A program made the translations under genes and the position numbers. The notes beneath the pieces are model-generated. The model saw nothing but the letters and a program-made list of their open reading frames with translations, did not search any database and was not told the DNA's origin. From Paenibacillus sp. FSL K6-0276 (GTDB lineage: Bacteria; Bacillota; Bacilli; Paenibacillales; Paenibacillaceae): a DNA stretch of 64,000 nucleotides. Below, piece after piece: positions 17,041 to 26,034 of the stretch (the stretch's first letter is position 1; each line of letters starts with the position of its first letter). The stretch is from NCBI RefSeq assembly GCF_037977235.1, contig NZ_CP150276.1, positions 5,208,001-5,272,000 of the forward strand, written 5' to 3'.

Positions 17041-19146
17041 TTACTGAGTACCTGTAGTCGTTCCTTCATTCGCAGGATCATTAGTATTATTACCTGACTG
17101 AAGACTCTTCTTCGGAACGCCATCAAGTCCATATTCCCAATCATAGGCATCGAAAATTTTGCGTGCTACCGGTGCAGCACTCTGGGAACCAAAGCCCCCT
17201 TCAGGAATTACTACAGCTACCGCAAGCTTAGGATTATTACGTGGAGCATAGGCAATAAATACCCCGTTATCACGAATCTGACCCTTAGCTACTTGCTGAG
17301 ATGTTCCCGTCTTACGAGCAAAATCATAAGGGAAATCAGAAAAAGCACTAACTTCACTTCGCATACCCTGCTGTATTTCTTTCCAGTAGGATTTATCGAA
17401 GGCTGTTACTTCATCTAGCACCTCACGACCGAACTCCTTGACTACTTTTCCGTCAGCATCTGTAATCTTGCTAACCAGTTGAGGTTTAATCCGCTGTCCT
17501 TCATTAGCAAGTGTAGCTACGTATTGCGCAAGCTGCAACACCGTATAGCTACCTTGTTGGCCGAAAGCAGCATAGACAAGTGCCGCTTGCGCACTACCCG
17601 CAGCCTCTATATTGGTATAGTTGATCTGTCCTAAGAATTCATTTGGCAGGCCACTTCCCGTGGATACGCCAAGACCAAACTCTTTCATATACTTATCCCA
17701 GACATCGATACCTTTACTCTTGTACTTCTCATACAATCTTTTACCGACCATATCAACCATAAACGCATTCGAGGATTTCTCAATCGCTCTTGCAGGGTCC
17801 ATAGAACCGTATACGTGTCCACCAGAGTTTCTTACCTTAGTTTCATGACCTGTTTTACCAAAAGTCGCGAAACCTCTATCCGGATAGTAGGTTGAGGGCG
17901 TAAAGAGGCCTTCATTCAGACCCACGAGTACGCTCAAAGGTTTAATCGTTGAACCTAGAAGCAGCACAGATCTTAGTCCATTACCTGAGGTCCCTGAAGA
18001 AATTGGATTAATGGTACCGTTCTGATAGTTGTTCATAATACTGTTCCAGACATCTGTGGACAAGGAGCCTGATGTCCAAATATTCGTATCGTAGTCCGGC
18101 ATACTTGCCATACTGACGATATTCCCCGTATCGACTTCCATCGCTACAGCGTAACCAGTTAAAGCATTAGGATGCGTTTTACCCTGTACAGGATTGGAAT
18201 GCAACCACTTAATCTGATCCATAATCGCCTGCTCTGTCTTCATCTGAATGTTCTTATTAATGGTTGTCCAGACGTCATTGCCTTTCACAGGAGGGACTAC
18301 ACGTTCGACTTTCTCTGCCATGTTCTGTGGATTGACGGAGATTTCCTGATAGCCATTTTGTCCCCGAAGCTCTCTCTGATACTGCAGCTCCAGACCGTCA
18401 AATCCGACAAATTCGTCGTCCTTGTACGTTAGTCCTGGCTCAGGATTGTTCTTCATAGCATTTTGAATATTTTTATAAATATTAAGGCTGTTTGCTGATT
18501 TAAAAGGCTTGATATAACCTATCGTCTGTACGGCAACCGTATTTTTATCGTAATGACGAATGCTTTCCTCGACAATTTCAAGGCCTGGGTACTCTCCCTT
18601 ATGTTCCATGAAATAAGCTACTTCCTGAGTAGTCAGGTCAGCCTTAATTCGCCGTGCCATAAAGCCAAGTGATTTTCGGAAATACAAATCCAGTGCATCA
18701 ATAACATCTTCTTCTGTCATCTTCTCAGCATTTGGATCACCATATTTATTGAAATCAGCTACCAGTTTGGACGCCAATGCATCTGACTTGGCTTTAGCTT
18801 CTGGGGTCAGGGTGGTTTTACCGGTAATTTTATCTGTTTGCTTAGCCGTATACTCCTTGTTGAGCGTAATATACAGCGATTGGACTGGTGTAGAGTACGC
18901 TAGCTTCTCACCTTCAGCGGCATAAATTACACCTCTCATGGAAGCAAGGGGTACATTTTTGGTATCTCTACTTGTCTCCACTTCAGTTAAAGTAGGTCCT
19001 TCCACGAACTGCAACACAGCAAGGCGTATAATAATCACGCAAAATATAACGAACGTGCTAAAGAAAAACACGTTGAGTCGCAGGCCTATGGAACTTTTAC
19101 TGTTGGTCTCATCTGGAGGTGAGGCCTGCTTACGGAAAAAACTCAC
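17041..19146 (-). CDS. Class B penicillin-binding protein (transpeptidase), copy 1
   Basis: A 701-residue membrane-anchored D,D-transpeptidase that cross-links peptidoglycan. One membrane helix is at about residues 23-47. A PBP-dimerisation domain follows, with RGVIYAAEGEKLAYS near residue 70. The transpeptidase domain carries all three catalytic motifs: S399-x-x-K402 (STIK), S458-x-N460 (SSN) and K612-T-G614. The start is GTG, 10 bases after AGGAGA. It is closely related to the next gene (19281-21356), clearly a tandem duplication. The group resembles B. subtilis PbpA/PbpH (PBP2-type, elongation); which exact role is uncertain. Confidence 0.93.
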   Translation of the reverse strand: MSFFRKQASPPDETNSKSSIGLRLNVFFFSTFVIFCVIIIRLAVLQFVEGPTLTEVETSRDTKNVPLASMRGVIYAAEGEKLAYSTPVQSLYITLNKEYTAKQTDKITGKTTLTPEAKAKSDALASKLVADFNKYGDPNAEKMTEEDVIDALDLYFRKSLGFMARRIKADLTTQEVAYFMEHKGEYPGLEIVEESIRHYDKNTVAVQTIGYIKPFKSANSLNIYKNIQNAMKNNPEPGLTYKDDEFVGFDGLELQYQRELRGQNGYQEISVNPQNMAEKVERVVPPVKGNDVWTTINKNIQMKTEQAIMDQIKWLHSNPVQGKTHPNALTGYAVAMEVDTGNIVSMASMPDYDTNIWTSGSLSTDVWNSIMNNYQNGTINPISSGTSGNGLRSVLLLGSTIKPLSVLVGLNEGLFTPSTYYPDRGFATFGKTGHETKVRNSGGHVYGSMDPARAIEKSSNAFMVDMVGKRLYEKYKSKGIDVWDKYMKEFGLGVSTGSGLPNEFLGQINYTNIEAAGSAQAALVYAAFGQQGSYTVLQLAQYVATLANEGQRIKPQLVSKITDADGKVVKEFGREVLDEVTAFDKSYWKEIQQGMRSEVSAFSDFPYDFARKTGTSQQVAKGQIRDNGVFIAYAPRNNPKLAVAVVIPEGGFGSQSAAPVARKIFDAYDWEYGLDGVPKKSLQSGNNTNDPANEGTTTGTQ

Positions 19147-19170
19147 AGTTTATTTCTCTCCTTTTTCTCT

Positions 19171-19264
19171 AAAATATAAGAAAGTATATGTTTCACGTTA
19201 TACATTATCCTTATATTTCTCGCATAAACGCTTACCGTCCTTTAGGGACGCCGAAGGCGTTTTT
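19171..19264 (-). repeat. Repeat A copy 2, between the two PBP genes (reverse orientation)
   Basis: Read on the minus strand it has the consensus order: AAACGC...GCGTTT hairpin first, then AAATATAAG (from 19218 leftward) pairing with CTTATATTT. It fills most of the 134-base gap between the tandem PBP genes. Confidence 0.85.
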
Positions 19265-19280
19265 GCTTGAAATATGCCTA

Positions 19281-21356
19281 TTATTCTTGAATGGGGTCTG
19301 TTACAGGAGTAACATTCTTTTTCGGCACGCCATCGAGCCCGTACTCCCAATCATAGGCGTCAAAAATTTTACGGGCAACCGGAGCAGCGCTGTTGGAGCC
19401 AAAGCCCCCTTCTGGTATAACAACCGCTACGGCCAGCTTCGGATTTTCTCGCGGAGCAAAGGCAATAAATACCCCATTATCGCGGTTTATATTTTTTCTA
19501 TCTGTTTTTTCAGAGGTACCTGTCTTACGTGCAAAATCATAAGGAAAATCATCAAAGGCACTAACTTTACTGCTCATCCCCTGTTTGATCTCTTTCCAGT
19601 AGGATTTGTCAAACGTTACCGTATTAAGCACTTCTCTTTGAAATTCCATAACCACCTTACCTTGCGCATCCGTGATCTTACTAACAAGTTGAGGCTTAAT
19701 ACGCACTCCTTCATTAGCAAGGGTAGAAGCATACTGGGCAAGCTGCAATGTAGTATAACTGCCTTGTTGGCCAAAAGAAGCATAGATAAGTGCGGCCTGT
19801 GAACTACCTGCGGCCTTAAGATCAGTATAGTTAATCAGACCCGCCGATTCACCTGGAAGACCACTTTTCGTAGATACACCCAGTCCGAACTCTTTCATAT
19901 ATTTGTCCCAAACCTCTATGCCTTTATCCCCCGGATATTTCTTGTAAAGCTGTTTCCCCACCATATCAACCATAAATACGTTAGAAGATTCTGTAATCGC
20001 CTCAGCTGGATCCACTCGTCCATAAACGTGCCCGGATGAATTTCTAACGGACGATTTATTATCCTTACCGAAATAGGTAATCCCAACATCGGGGTACTTG
20101 GTTGAAGTGTTAAAAAATCCTTCTTCCAAACCAATTAATACACTTAATGGTTTGATCGTAGATCCCAAAAACACAAGTGAACTAAAATCATGACCTGATC
20201 TACCAGACGAATTCGAAGTAATTGTACCGTTTAGATGATTATTCATGATTTTATTCCAGACAGGTGTTGGTAAGGAATCTTTGGTCCACACATTCGAATC
20301 GTAATCCGGCATGCTTGCCATGGCTACGATATTTCCAGTCTCCACTTCCATCGCTACGGCGTAACCAGTTAAAGCATCTGGATGCGTCTCACCTTGAACA
20401 GCATTGGTATGTAGCCATTTAATCTGATCCAATATAGCCTGTTCTGTCTTCATCTGAATCTTCTTATTAATGGTCATCCAAATATTATTACCCTTTACAG
20501 GAGCAACGTTCTGTTCAACCTTCTCAGCCATATTCTGAGGGGTCACCGAAATAACCTGATAACCATTTTCTCCTCGCAGCTCTCGTTGATACTGCATTTC
20601 CAGACCATCAAACCCCACATATTCTTCTGCTTTATACATAAGTCCAGGGGGAGAATCTTTTTTCATTTCACTACGGATATTCTTATACATCGCTATAGCT
20701 TCAGTCGATTTGAATGGCTTCCCAAAGCCGACTGTCTGCACCGCTACCGTATCTTTATCGTAGTGACGAACACTCTCCTCCACGATCGTTAGCCCCGGAT
20801 AATTGTCTTTATGCTCCATGAAATAAGCTATTTCCTTTGGAATTAATCCAGTCTTGATTCGTCGCGGCACATAACCTAAATATTTTTTGAAATCTAAATC
20901 TAATAAATCCAAGATATTTTGCTGCGTCAGCTTCGGCGCATTCGGATCTCCATATTTAGCAAAATCAGCCGCAAGTCTTGCCGCAAGCGCATTAGAGTTG
21001 TTCTTCGCCTTCTCCGTGAGTGAGGTCTCACCCGTTGCTTTATCTGTTGTTCTAGCTGTGTAATCTTTAGTTAATGTAAGGTAAAGGGACTCCGTAGGTG
21101 TTGAATAGGCAATCTGCTCTCCTTCGGCAGCAAAAATAATCCCACGCATCGCTGCGAGCGGAACAATCTTTGTTTCCCGATTCGTTTCTTCTTCAGACAA
21201 CAGAGCCCCTTCAGTAAACTGCAAACCTGCAAGACGTACGATAATAATACAAAAAACAAAAAAAGTGCCAAAGAAAAAAATATTCAGTCTCAGACCCACA
21301 GAATTTCTTGAAGATATCCCGTCCTTAGGCGGGGGCAGCTTACCGAACAAGCTCAC
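19281..21356 (-). CDS. Class B penicillin-binding protein (transpeptidase), copy 2
   Basis: A 691-residue paralogue of the gene at 17041-19146. They align almost without gaps, with long identical stretches such as the C-terminal ARKIFDAYDWEYGLDGVPKK. Catalytic motifs are intact: STIK in LGSTIKPLSVLIG, SSN in ITESSNVF and KTG in ARKTGTSEK. One N-terminal membrane helix. The start is GTG behind GGGGAGAAAG. Differences cluster in the cytoplasmic N-terminus, the loops of the dimerisation domain and the C-terminal tail, which here is shorter. Both copies look functional. Confidence 0.93.
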   Translation of the reverse strand: MSLFGKLPPPKDGISSRNSVGLRLNIFFFGTFFVFCIIIVRLAGLQFTEGALLSEEETNRETKIVPLAAMRGIIFAAEGEQIAYSTPTESLYLTLTKDYTARTTDKATGETSLTEKAKNNSNALAARLAADFAKYGDPNAPKLTQQNILDLLDLDFKKYLGYVPRRIKTGLIPKEIAYFMEHKDNYPGLTIVEESVRHYDKDTVAVQTVGFGKPFKSTEAIAMYKNIRSEMKKDSPPGLMYKAEEYVGFDGLEMQYQRELRGENGYQVISVTPQNMAEKVEQNVAPVKGNNIWMTINKKIQMKTEQAILDQIKWLHTNAVQGETHPDALTGYAVAMEVETGNIVAMASMPDYDSNVWTKDSLPTPVWNKIMNNHLNGTITSNSSGRSGHDFSSLVFLGSTIKPLSVLIGLEEGFFNTSTKYPDVGITYFGKDNKSSVRNSSGHVYGRVDPAEAITESSNVFMVDMVGKQLYKKYPGDKGIEVWDKYMKEFGLGVSTKSGLPGESAGLINYTDLKAAGSSQAALIYASFGQQGSYTTLQLAQYASTLANEGVRIKPQLVSKITDAQGKVVMEFQREVLNTVTFDKSYWKEIKQGMSSKVSAFDDFPYDFARKTGTSEKTDRKNINRDNGVFIAFAPRENPKLAVAVVIPEGGFGSNSAAPVARKIFDAYDWEYGLDGVPKKNVTPVTDPIQE

Positions 21357-21380
21357 CAGCTTTCTCCCCTTCTACAAGCA

Positions 21381-21475
21381 TAAACGCCTTCGCCGTCCTT
21401 ATTAGGAGGGTAAGTGTTTAAGCGAGAAATATAAGACATAAAGTATAGCGTAAAACTTATACATTCTTATATTTT
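21381..21475 (+). repeat. Repeat A copy 3, upstream of PBP copy 2
   Basis: AAACGC...GTGTTT first hairpin with a weaker inner stem, then AAATATAAG...CTTATATTT second hairpin. It lies 25 bases upstream of the GTG of PBP copy 2, in the opposite orientation to that gene. Confidence 0.8.
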
Positions 21476-21629
21476 AAAAAATAATGTCTGACATACCGTT
21501 GCCTGCGACATTGCTCTTATGATGAAGGTGATTTCTAAGCTGCTATTGTGAGCATTGCACTCGCATTTATGTTAGAGCTGAAGTTACTTGAGTTTATTGT
21601 ACCACACAGAAGGAGTTCAGCGCCCTCAC

Positions 21630-22775
21630 TCAGAGGGCGTTCTCCCTAATATGAGTTTCATCAAAATCCTTCGGATTGAACCAATCTCCACTGCTAGCCC
21701 AAGTCGGATCCAGCGGGATCCAAGCTTGCCGATCACTTATATATACTTCATTCCAAGCATGTGCACCATAACCGCCACGCCCATCATAACCTTGACCTGT
21801 TACAACACGTACCTGCAAGCCCTGTGAACGAGCCATCACAGCGTACAGTCGGGCATAGTCTATACACACCCCTTGACGAGTGTCGAATGTATCCTGTGGT
21901 GTCTGTTCATGCCAGACCCTGTTTTGCAAATAATTATCAGCTTTGGCATAATCGTAAGCCACGCGTGTACCTACCCAATCATAGAGAAGTCTGGCTTTTT
22001 TCTCTTCATCTTGCGCTTGTCCAACAATGTCTTCTGCTGCTCCTATAATATCCTGAGGAATTTCGTGATCGATAACCTCATATTTTCTGCGAAGGATATC
22101 ATTCATCTCTGCTGCAACGGTCTTCGTCAGAATTGGTAGTTTCTTCTGTACAGTCTCACCAACAATAGGTTCAAATACAGCGGCAGCACTCTGACTATAG
22201 ATTGGAGAGGACTCCACATAACGACTAAATCCACTCTCCGGATTTAATCCAACACAGATGAAAAGTGCAAGAACAATTACCAGACCACGAGTTAAGCCAA
22301 TGATTAATCCAACAATTGCTCCCCCCATACGGCTTACTTGCGTAATCTTTCTGTCTTTAAATTTCTTAGTACGCCGTAATTGTGGAAAAGGAAGCAACAT
22401 GGATAACAATCCTAGGAGCATACGAATCAACATATAAGAAACCAAAAGTAACAGTAGGAACCGAACTAGAGGCGATTCTGATAACACAGACACCGCCGTA
22501 TAATACATTTGCTGCCACTGTGTCAGCTTCGTATCAGGCAGACTAATCCCCGTTGCCCAAATCTCCACATAGGGAGTGAGGTAGGCCGCAGCTGGGATAG
22601 CTAATACCAAAGATACTATAGTAAATAATCCTGTTCCCAGCAGCCCAAATAATCTTCCAGTAGCGCTTGAGAAACCTCTGCTCCAGCCTTGCAATAGAGA
22701 GAAGACTACAACCAACAGGAGGGCGATGGAGATGATATTAGCATCACTCAAACTAGTCATCCACCCGTTTATCAT
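21630..22775 (-). CDS. Membrane protein with CvpA-like helices and a transglutaminase-like domain
   Basis: A 381-residue protein with two parts. Residues about 10-175 contain four or five hydrophobic helices arranged like the CvpA/colicin V production family (SLLQGWSRGFSSATGRLFG). Residues about 245-365 are a transglutaminase-like cysteine hydrolase: the triad is visible as Cys in RQGVCIDYARLYA, His in YGAHAWNEVYI and Asp in WIPLDPTWA. The catalytic part should be outside the cell or at the membrane surface. Such domains often act as proteases or peptide-crosslinking enzymes; the substrate is unknown. The ATG follows AAAGGGGAGA. It is near PBP genes, but a cell-wall role is inference. Confidence 0.85.
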   Translation of the reverse strand: MINGWMTSLSDANIISIALLLVVVFSLLQGWSRGFSSATGRLFGLLGTGLFTIVSLVLAIPAAAYLTPYVEIWATGISLPDTKLTQWQQMYYTAVSVLSESPLVRFLLLLLVSYMLIRMLLGLLSMLLPFPQLRRTKKFKDRKITQVSRMGGAIVGLIIGLTRGLVIVLALFICVGLNPESGFSRYVESSPIYSQSAAAVFEPIVGETVQKKLPILTKTVAAEMNDILRRKYEVIDHEIPQDIIGAAEDIVGQAQDEEKKARLLYDWVGTRVAYDYAKADNYLQNRVWHEQTPQDTFDTRQGVCIDYARLYAVMARSQGLQVRVVTGQGYDGRGGYGAHAWNEVYISDRQAWIPLDPTWASSGDWFNPKDFDETHIRENAL

Positions 22776-22838
22776 ATTCGCTCTCCCCTTTCTGTCATCC
22801 GCTTGCTCACATTTTATATTTTTTTGAGTTCAAGCCTG

Positions 22839-23276
22839 TTATTGCTGTTTTCGAGCTTCCTCGATAAATGTTTTTGTCGTATCTGTAACACTCCATTTTC
22901 CAAGACTAACGCCACGGAAAGTAACCTCTACTTTATCTTCACCCGCTGTACCCTTCACTTCAATATTCGGTGTTGTGATCGTAAACGTCCCATCTCCATT
23001 TGAAGTGTACTTCGCATCCTGCGCTTCTTTAAGCATAACCTCTTGCGCTTCCTTCTTCAGCGTACTTACCGTTCCATCCGCCACCTTATTCACAGCGTTA
23101 CCAATTTGGTCCATTGTAACACCACTATAGATGAATAAACCTACAACGATAACAATAACAATCGCCCATTTCAGAACGGTTTTGACCAAATTAACAACCG
23201 CAAACAGTAGGACAAGCGCAATAACAATAACTAGCCAATTTTCCCTTATAAACTGTGACCATACCTCTGGATCCAT
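22839..23276 (-). CDS. Membrane-anchored protein of unknown function
   Basis: I do not recognise a named family. From the ATG at 23276 it has 145 residues: an N-terminal amphipathic piece (MDPEVWSQFIRENW), two hydrophobic segments (about residues 15-55), an alpha-helical linker (VNKVADGTVSTLKKEAQEVMLKEAQ) and a small beta-rich C-terminal domain (TSNGDGTFTITTPNIEVKG onward). A GTG at 23285 or a TTG at 23345 could also start it; AGGGGTG lies just upstream of both nearer choices. It precedes the transglutaminase gene by 63 bases on the same strand and may be cotranscribed. Confidence 0.7.
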   Translation of the reverse strand: MDPEVWSQFIRENWLVIVIALVLLFAVVNLVKTVLKWAIVIVIVVGLFIYSGVTMDQIGNAVNKVADGTVSTLKKEAQEVMLKEAQDAKYTSNGDGTFTITTPNIEVKGTAGEDKVEVTFRGVSLGKWSVTDTTKTFIEEARKQQ

Positions 23277-23546
23277 CAATTTCACAACACCCCTATCGCC
23301 TAGTTTCGTCCTAAGAATTCTCTCTTCCCAAAGACATAACGCCAATATTAATTATTATACATGAATGCCCATCATAATTCATGGTTCCACCCTCCGTGAA
23401 AGGTATACCTATTAGCGGATTTAAAAAAGCGGTATAAGCCCTCTCTGTCCCACGTAAAGTACAAGTAGTTGCTTTATATTTATTCTTCATAATTACGCCG
23501 TCCTACATTTACTTGTGCTGTAGGTGGCTCTCGGAGGTGTTTCCCT

Positions 23547-24734
23547 GTGAAAACTGCGCTGTGGCTATACCTATTTCTCTTTCTGGCGTTCTTCGATCTA
23601 CATGCACAGTATCCCGTCCTTACGCCCTTTGCCATCTCTCTTGGTGCAGGACCCACCTTTATCGGCTGGATGATGGGCATGTACTCGTTGACCCACCTTC
23701 CCGGTAATCTGCTTGCAGGCGTACTCGTCGATCGTAATGGCTCCCGCCGCTACATTGTCTTCAGCCTTGTCGCTGCGGGAGCCATTCTACTGCTACAGGC
23801 TCATGCACAGCTTCCATGGCATCTGCTTATGCTAAGAGCAGCAAGTGGGTTCGTCCTTGCCTTCCTCTCTCCGGCGTGTATGACACTGCTGGCATCATTG
23901 TCATCTGATGCCACAGAGCAGGGCAAATATATGTCCGGACATGGTATCGTTCATACTTTAGCTTCAGTTGTATCCCCTGCAGCGGGAGCATTTATCGTAG
24001 CTAAGGCCGGCTACTCTGGCACCTTCACCACACTTGGATGGCTACTTATCGCAACAGGCATCATGGCTTTTTTCAGCGTACCTGCACCTTCTAGACGTAT
24101 ATTAAGACCGCTCAGCCCAGCGGAATTACCATTAAAAGTTCCAGATAAACCTTCAATTCCTGCGAAAGATGACGACCCGGTATCCAAACGTTACTACTTC
24201 TTACCTTTTTTCGTTTCCTGTTCACAAGGCGTTCTCTTCTTCGAGCTCCCACTATCTCAAACAGGGAGTAATAGCATTCTTTCAACAGGCATACTGTTGT
24301 CACTCCTCAGTTTAGGTGCTTTAGTAACGCTCAGCATGCTCTTCCTGAACCGTCTTTCCCCAGGAGGAAGAATAGCAACGGCATTGCTAGGAATGGCCAT
24401 CTGCTTCTTTGCACTCGCCTCATTCCATAGTATTCCGACTTCCGCTATTCTCTTTATGCTCGGTGCAGCCAAAGGGGTATTGTTTCCTGCAATGGCATCA
24501 CTCTTTATTAGTCTAGGTGGCCCTGGTCGAATGGGTCGGACCTTCTCTTTGCAGTCGATAGCCATGTCACTTGGCGCATTCGCTGGACCCGTCGCCGCCG
24601 GTCAGCTAAGGGCCTTCGTTTCTCCTTACTTCATCGCCTTTCTAATACTAATGATAGCGTTGCTTCTTCTTCCACCTAAAAACACAGGGAAACTATCCAG
24701 CTTCAATTCCAAATGGAATGGGCGGGCCGCATGA
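23547..24734 (+). CDS. MFS transporter
   Basis: A 395-residue major facilitator superfamily protein with 12 predicted helices. Motif A between helices 2 and 3 is seen as GVLVDRNGSRRY (G-x3-D-R-x-G-x-R). A charged loop near the middle (about residues 185-215) separates the two six-helix halves. It resembles drug or sugar efflux carriers, but I cannot name the substrate. The GTG start is set by GGAGGTG at 23533-23539. Confidence 0.88.
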   Translation: MKTALWLYLFLFLAFFDLHAQYPVLTPFAISLGAGPTFIGWMMGMYSLTHLPGNLLAGVLVDRNGSRRYIVFSLVAAGAILLLQAHAQLPWHLLMLRAASGFVLAFLSPACMTLLASLSSDATEQGKYMSGHGIVHTLASVVSPAAGAFIVAKAGYSGTFTTLGWLLIATGIMAFFSVPAPSRRILRPLSPAELPLKVPDKPSIPAKDDDPVSKRYYFLPFFVSCSQGVLFFELPLSQTGSNSILSTGILLSLLSLGALVTLSMLFLNRLSPGGRIATALLGMAICFFALASFHSIPTSAILFMLGAAKGVLFPAMASLFISLGGPGRMGRTFSLQSIAMSLGAFAGPVAAGQLRAFVSPYFIAFLILMIALLLLPPKNTGKLSSFNSKWNGRAA

Positions 24735-24865
24735 TTCTTTGCTTTTACGACATTTCCCGGGGAATGAAGACTTTCCTGCATAAACAGTTGTTAAAAATGA
24801 CGATCCTTCGGTAAACTATAATGAACCTAAAGCTTGGGCCCATTTCCGGAGGTGATTGTCAGCTA

Positions 24866-25219
24866 ATGTCCATTACGATTATTGTCGAAGGTAAAAACGA
24901 TCGCAGCAGATTACGACGCGTGCTGGTACCGGAAGTAGAAATCCTATGTACCTTCGGTACATTAAATACACTTAAATTAGAGTCCCTCCGGCAACAAGTA
25001 GGAGATGGAGAAGTATACCTTTATTTGGATAACGACAGTTCTGGCAAAAAAATACGCAGTGTTCTCCGCGATGCCTTCCCCGATGCCGATCACATCTATA
25101 CTCGTCGCGGATATGCTGGGGTGGAAGGTACGCCCGATGAATACAATATCACCCATCTTGAAAAAGCTGGATTGGAAGATTTTATCATCTACCCTGAACC
25201 ACTTCCCTTTTTAATCTGA
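24866..25219 (+). CDS. Stand-alone Toprim domain protein
   Basis: A 117-residue protein consisting of little more than a Toprim fold, the metal-binding nucleotidyl transfer/hydrolase domain of primases, topoisomerases and RNase M5. The invariant Glu is E8 in IIVEGKND, and the D-x-D is Asp55 and Asp57 in LDNDSSGK. It is similar in size to B. subtilis YusF. Start ATG 24866 is set by GGAGGTGAT ending 8 bases upstream; the open frame extends upstream to 24821 without support. The role is unknown; RNA or DNA end processing is plausible from the fold only. Confidence 0.82.
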   Translation: MSITIIVEGKNDRSRLRRVLVPEVEILCTFGTLNTLKLESLRQQVGDGEVYLYLDNDSSGKKIRSVLRDAFPDADHIYTRRGYAGVEGTPDEYNITHLEKAGLEDFIIYPEPLPFLI

Positions 25220-25227
25220 AAAAGTAT

Positions 25228-25320
25228 AAACGCCCTCTGCGTCCTTATTAGGACGATAAGCGTTTAAACGAGAAATATAAGGATAATGTATAGCGTGAAA
25301 ATTATACTTTCTTATATTTT
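25228..25320 (+). repeat. Repeat A copy 4
   Basis: AAACGC...GCGTTT hairpin, then AAATATAAG...CTTATATTT hairpin with the loop GCGTGAAAAT. It begins 8 bases after the Toprim stop, between convergent genes. Confidence 0.85.
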
Positions 25321-25322
25321 AA

Positions 25323-25376
25323 AAAAACGCCTTCTTCGTTATCCCTTCATTAAAAGGGATTCGAAAAAGGCGTTTT
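25323..25376 (-). terminator. Terminator of the ctaB-SCO operon
   Basis: AAAAACGCCTT pairs with AAGGCGTTTTT around a weaker inner stem, with T-rich flanks on both strands. It lies 17 bases beyond the SCO stop. Confidence 0.75.
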
Positions 25377-25393
25377 TGATGTGTTGCTATGTT

Positions 25394-26017
25394 CTATTCA
25401 CGAGCCAATTCCTTCAGCTGATCGGCAAGAAATTCAGGAGTTACGTTCTCCGTATCTCCTGCGTCATACAATGCACGAAGACGATTGTCTCGATCAACTA
25501 ACGCTATACGGTTGGCATGTACGAAATTTTCTTTGGAATCCCCTGCGATTAGTACTTTAAAAGAATCCGTCGCTAACTTACGAACTTCTTCCTGATCCCC
25601 ACGCAAGAAATACCATCCATCATAATCCGCCTGAAACCGGTCTGCAAACGTCTTAATCGCTTCCCGAGTATCGTTCTTCGGATCAAAAGAAATAGAGACA
25701 AACTCCGCATCTTTACCAAAACTGCCATCCTCGACCAGAATCTTCTGTGTCTGAGATAACAAAAACGTAGTTATAGGACATACATCCGGACATTGTGTAA
25801 AAAAGAAGTATACCAGCCGTGCTTTACCTTGTGTATCAGCCAGAGTAACCTGGTCTCCATTCACATTTTCAAGAGAAAAGTCCTGTACTTCTCCGATTAC
25901 TGGCAATTTTTCTTTTCCTAAATTCAAAGAGTTAATTGCCAGATAACCAGCCATAACCAAAGCAAGTAATAGCAGAAGCCAAGTCCATTTATAACGCTTA
26001 AAGGTCTGCACGGACAC
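25394..26017 (-). CDS. SCO1/SenC-family copper chaperone for cytochrome oxidase
   Basis: A 207-residue membrane-tethered thioredoxin-fold protein that delivers copper to the CuA centre of cytochrome c oxidase. One N-terminal helix (about residues 12-30) anchors it outside. The copper ligands are Cys76 and Cys80 in QCPDVCP and His167 in FVHANR. The GTG start follows GGGAGGG. It lies 17 bases after ctaB on the same strand, so heme O synthesis and copper insertion are co-expressed. Confidence 0.94.
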   Translation of the reverse strand: MSVQTFKRYKWTWLLLLLALVMAGYLAINSLNLGKEKLPVIGEVQDFSLENVNGDQVTLADTQGKARLVYFFFTQCPDVCPITTFLLSQTQKILVEDGSFGKDAEFVSISFDPKNDTREAIKTFADRFQADYDGWYFLRGDQEEVRKLATDSFKVLIAGDSKENFVHANRIALVDRDNRLRALYDAGDTENVTPEFLADQLKELARE

Positions 26018-26034
26018 GTATACCCTCCCTCTTC

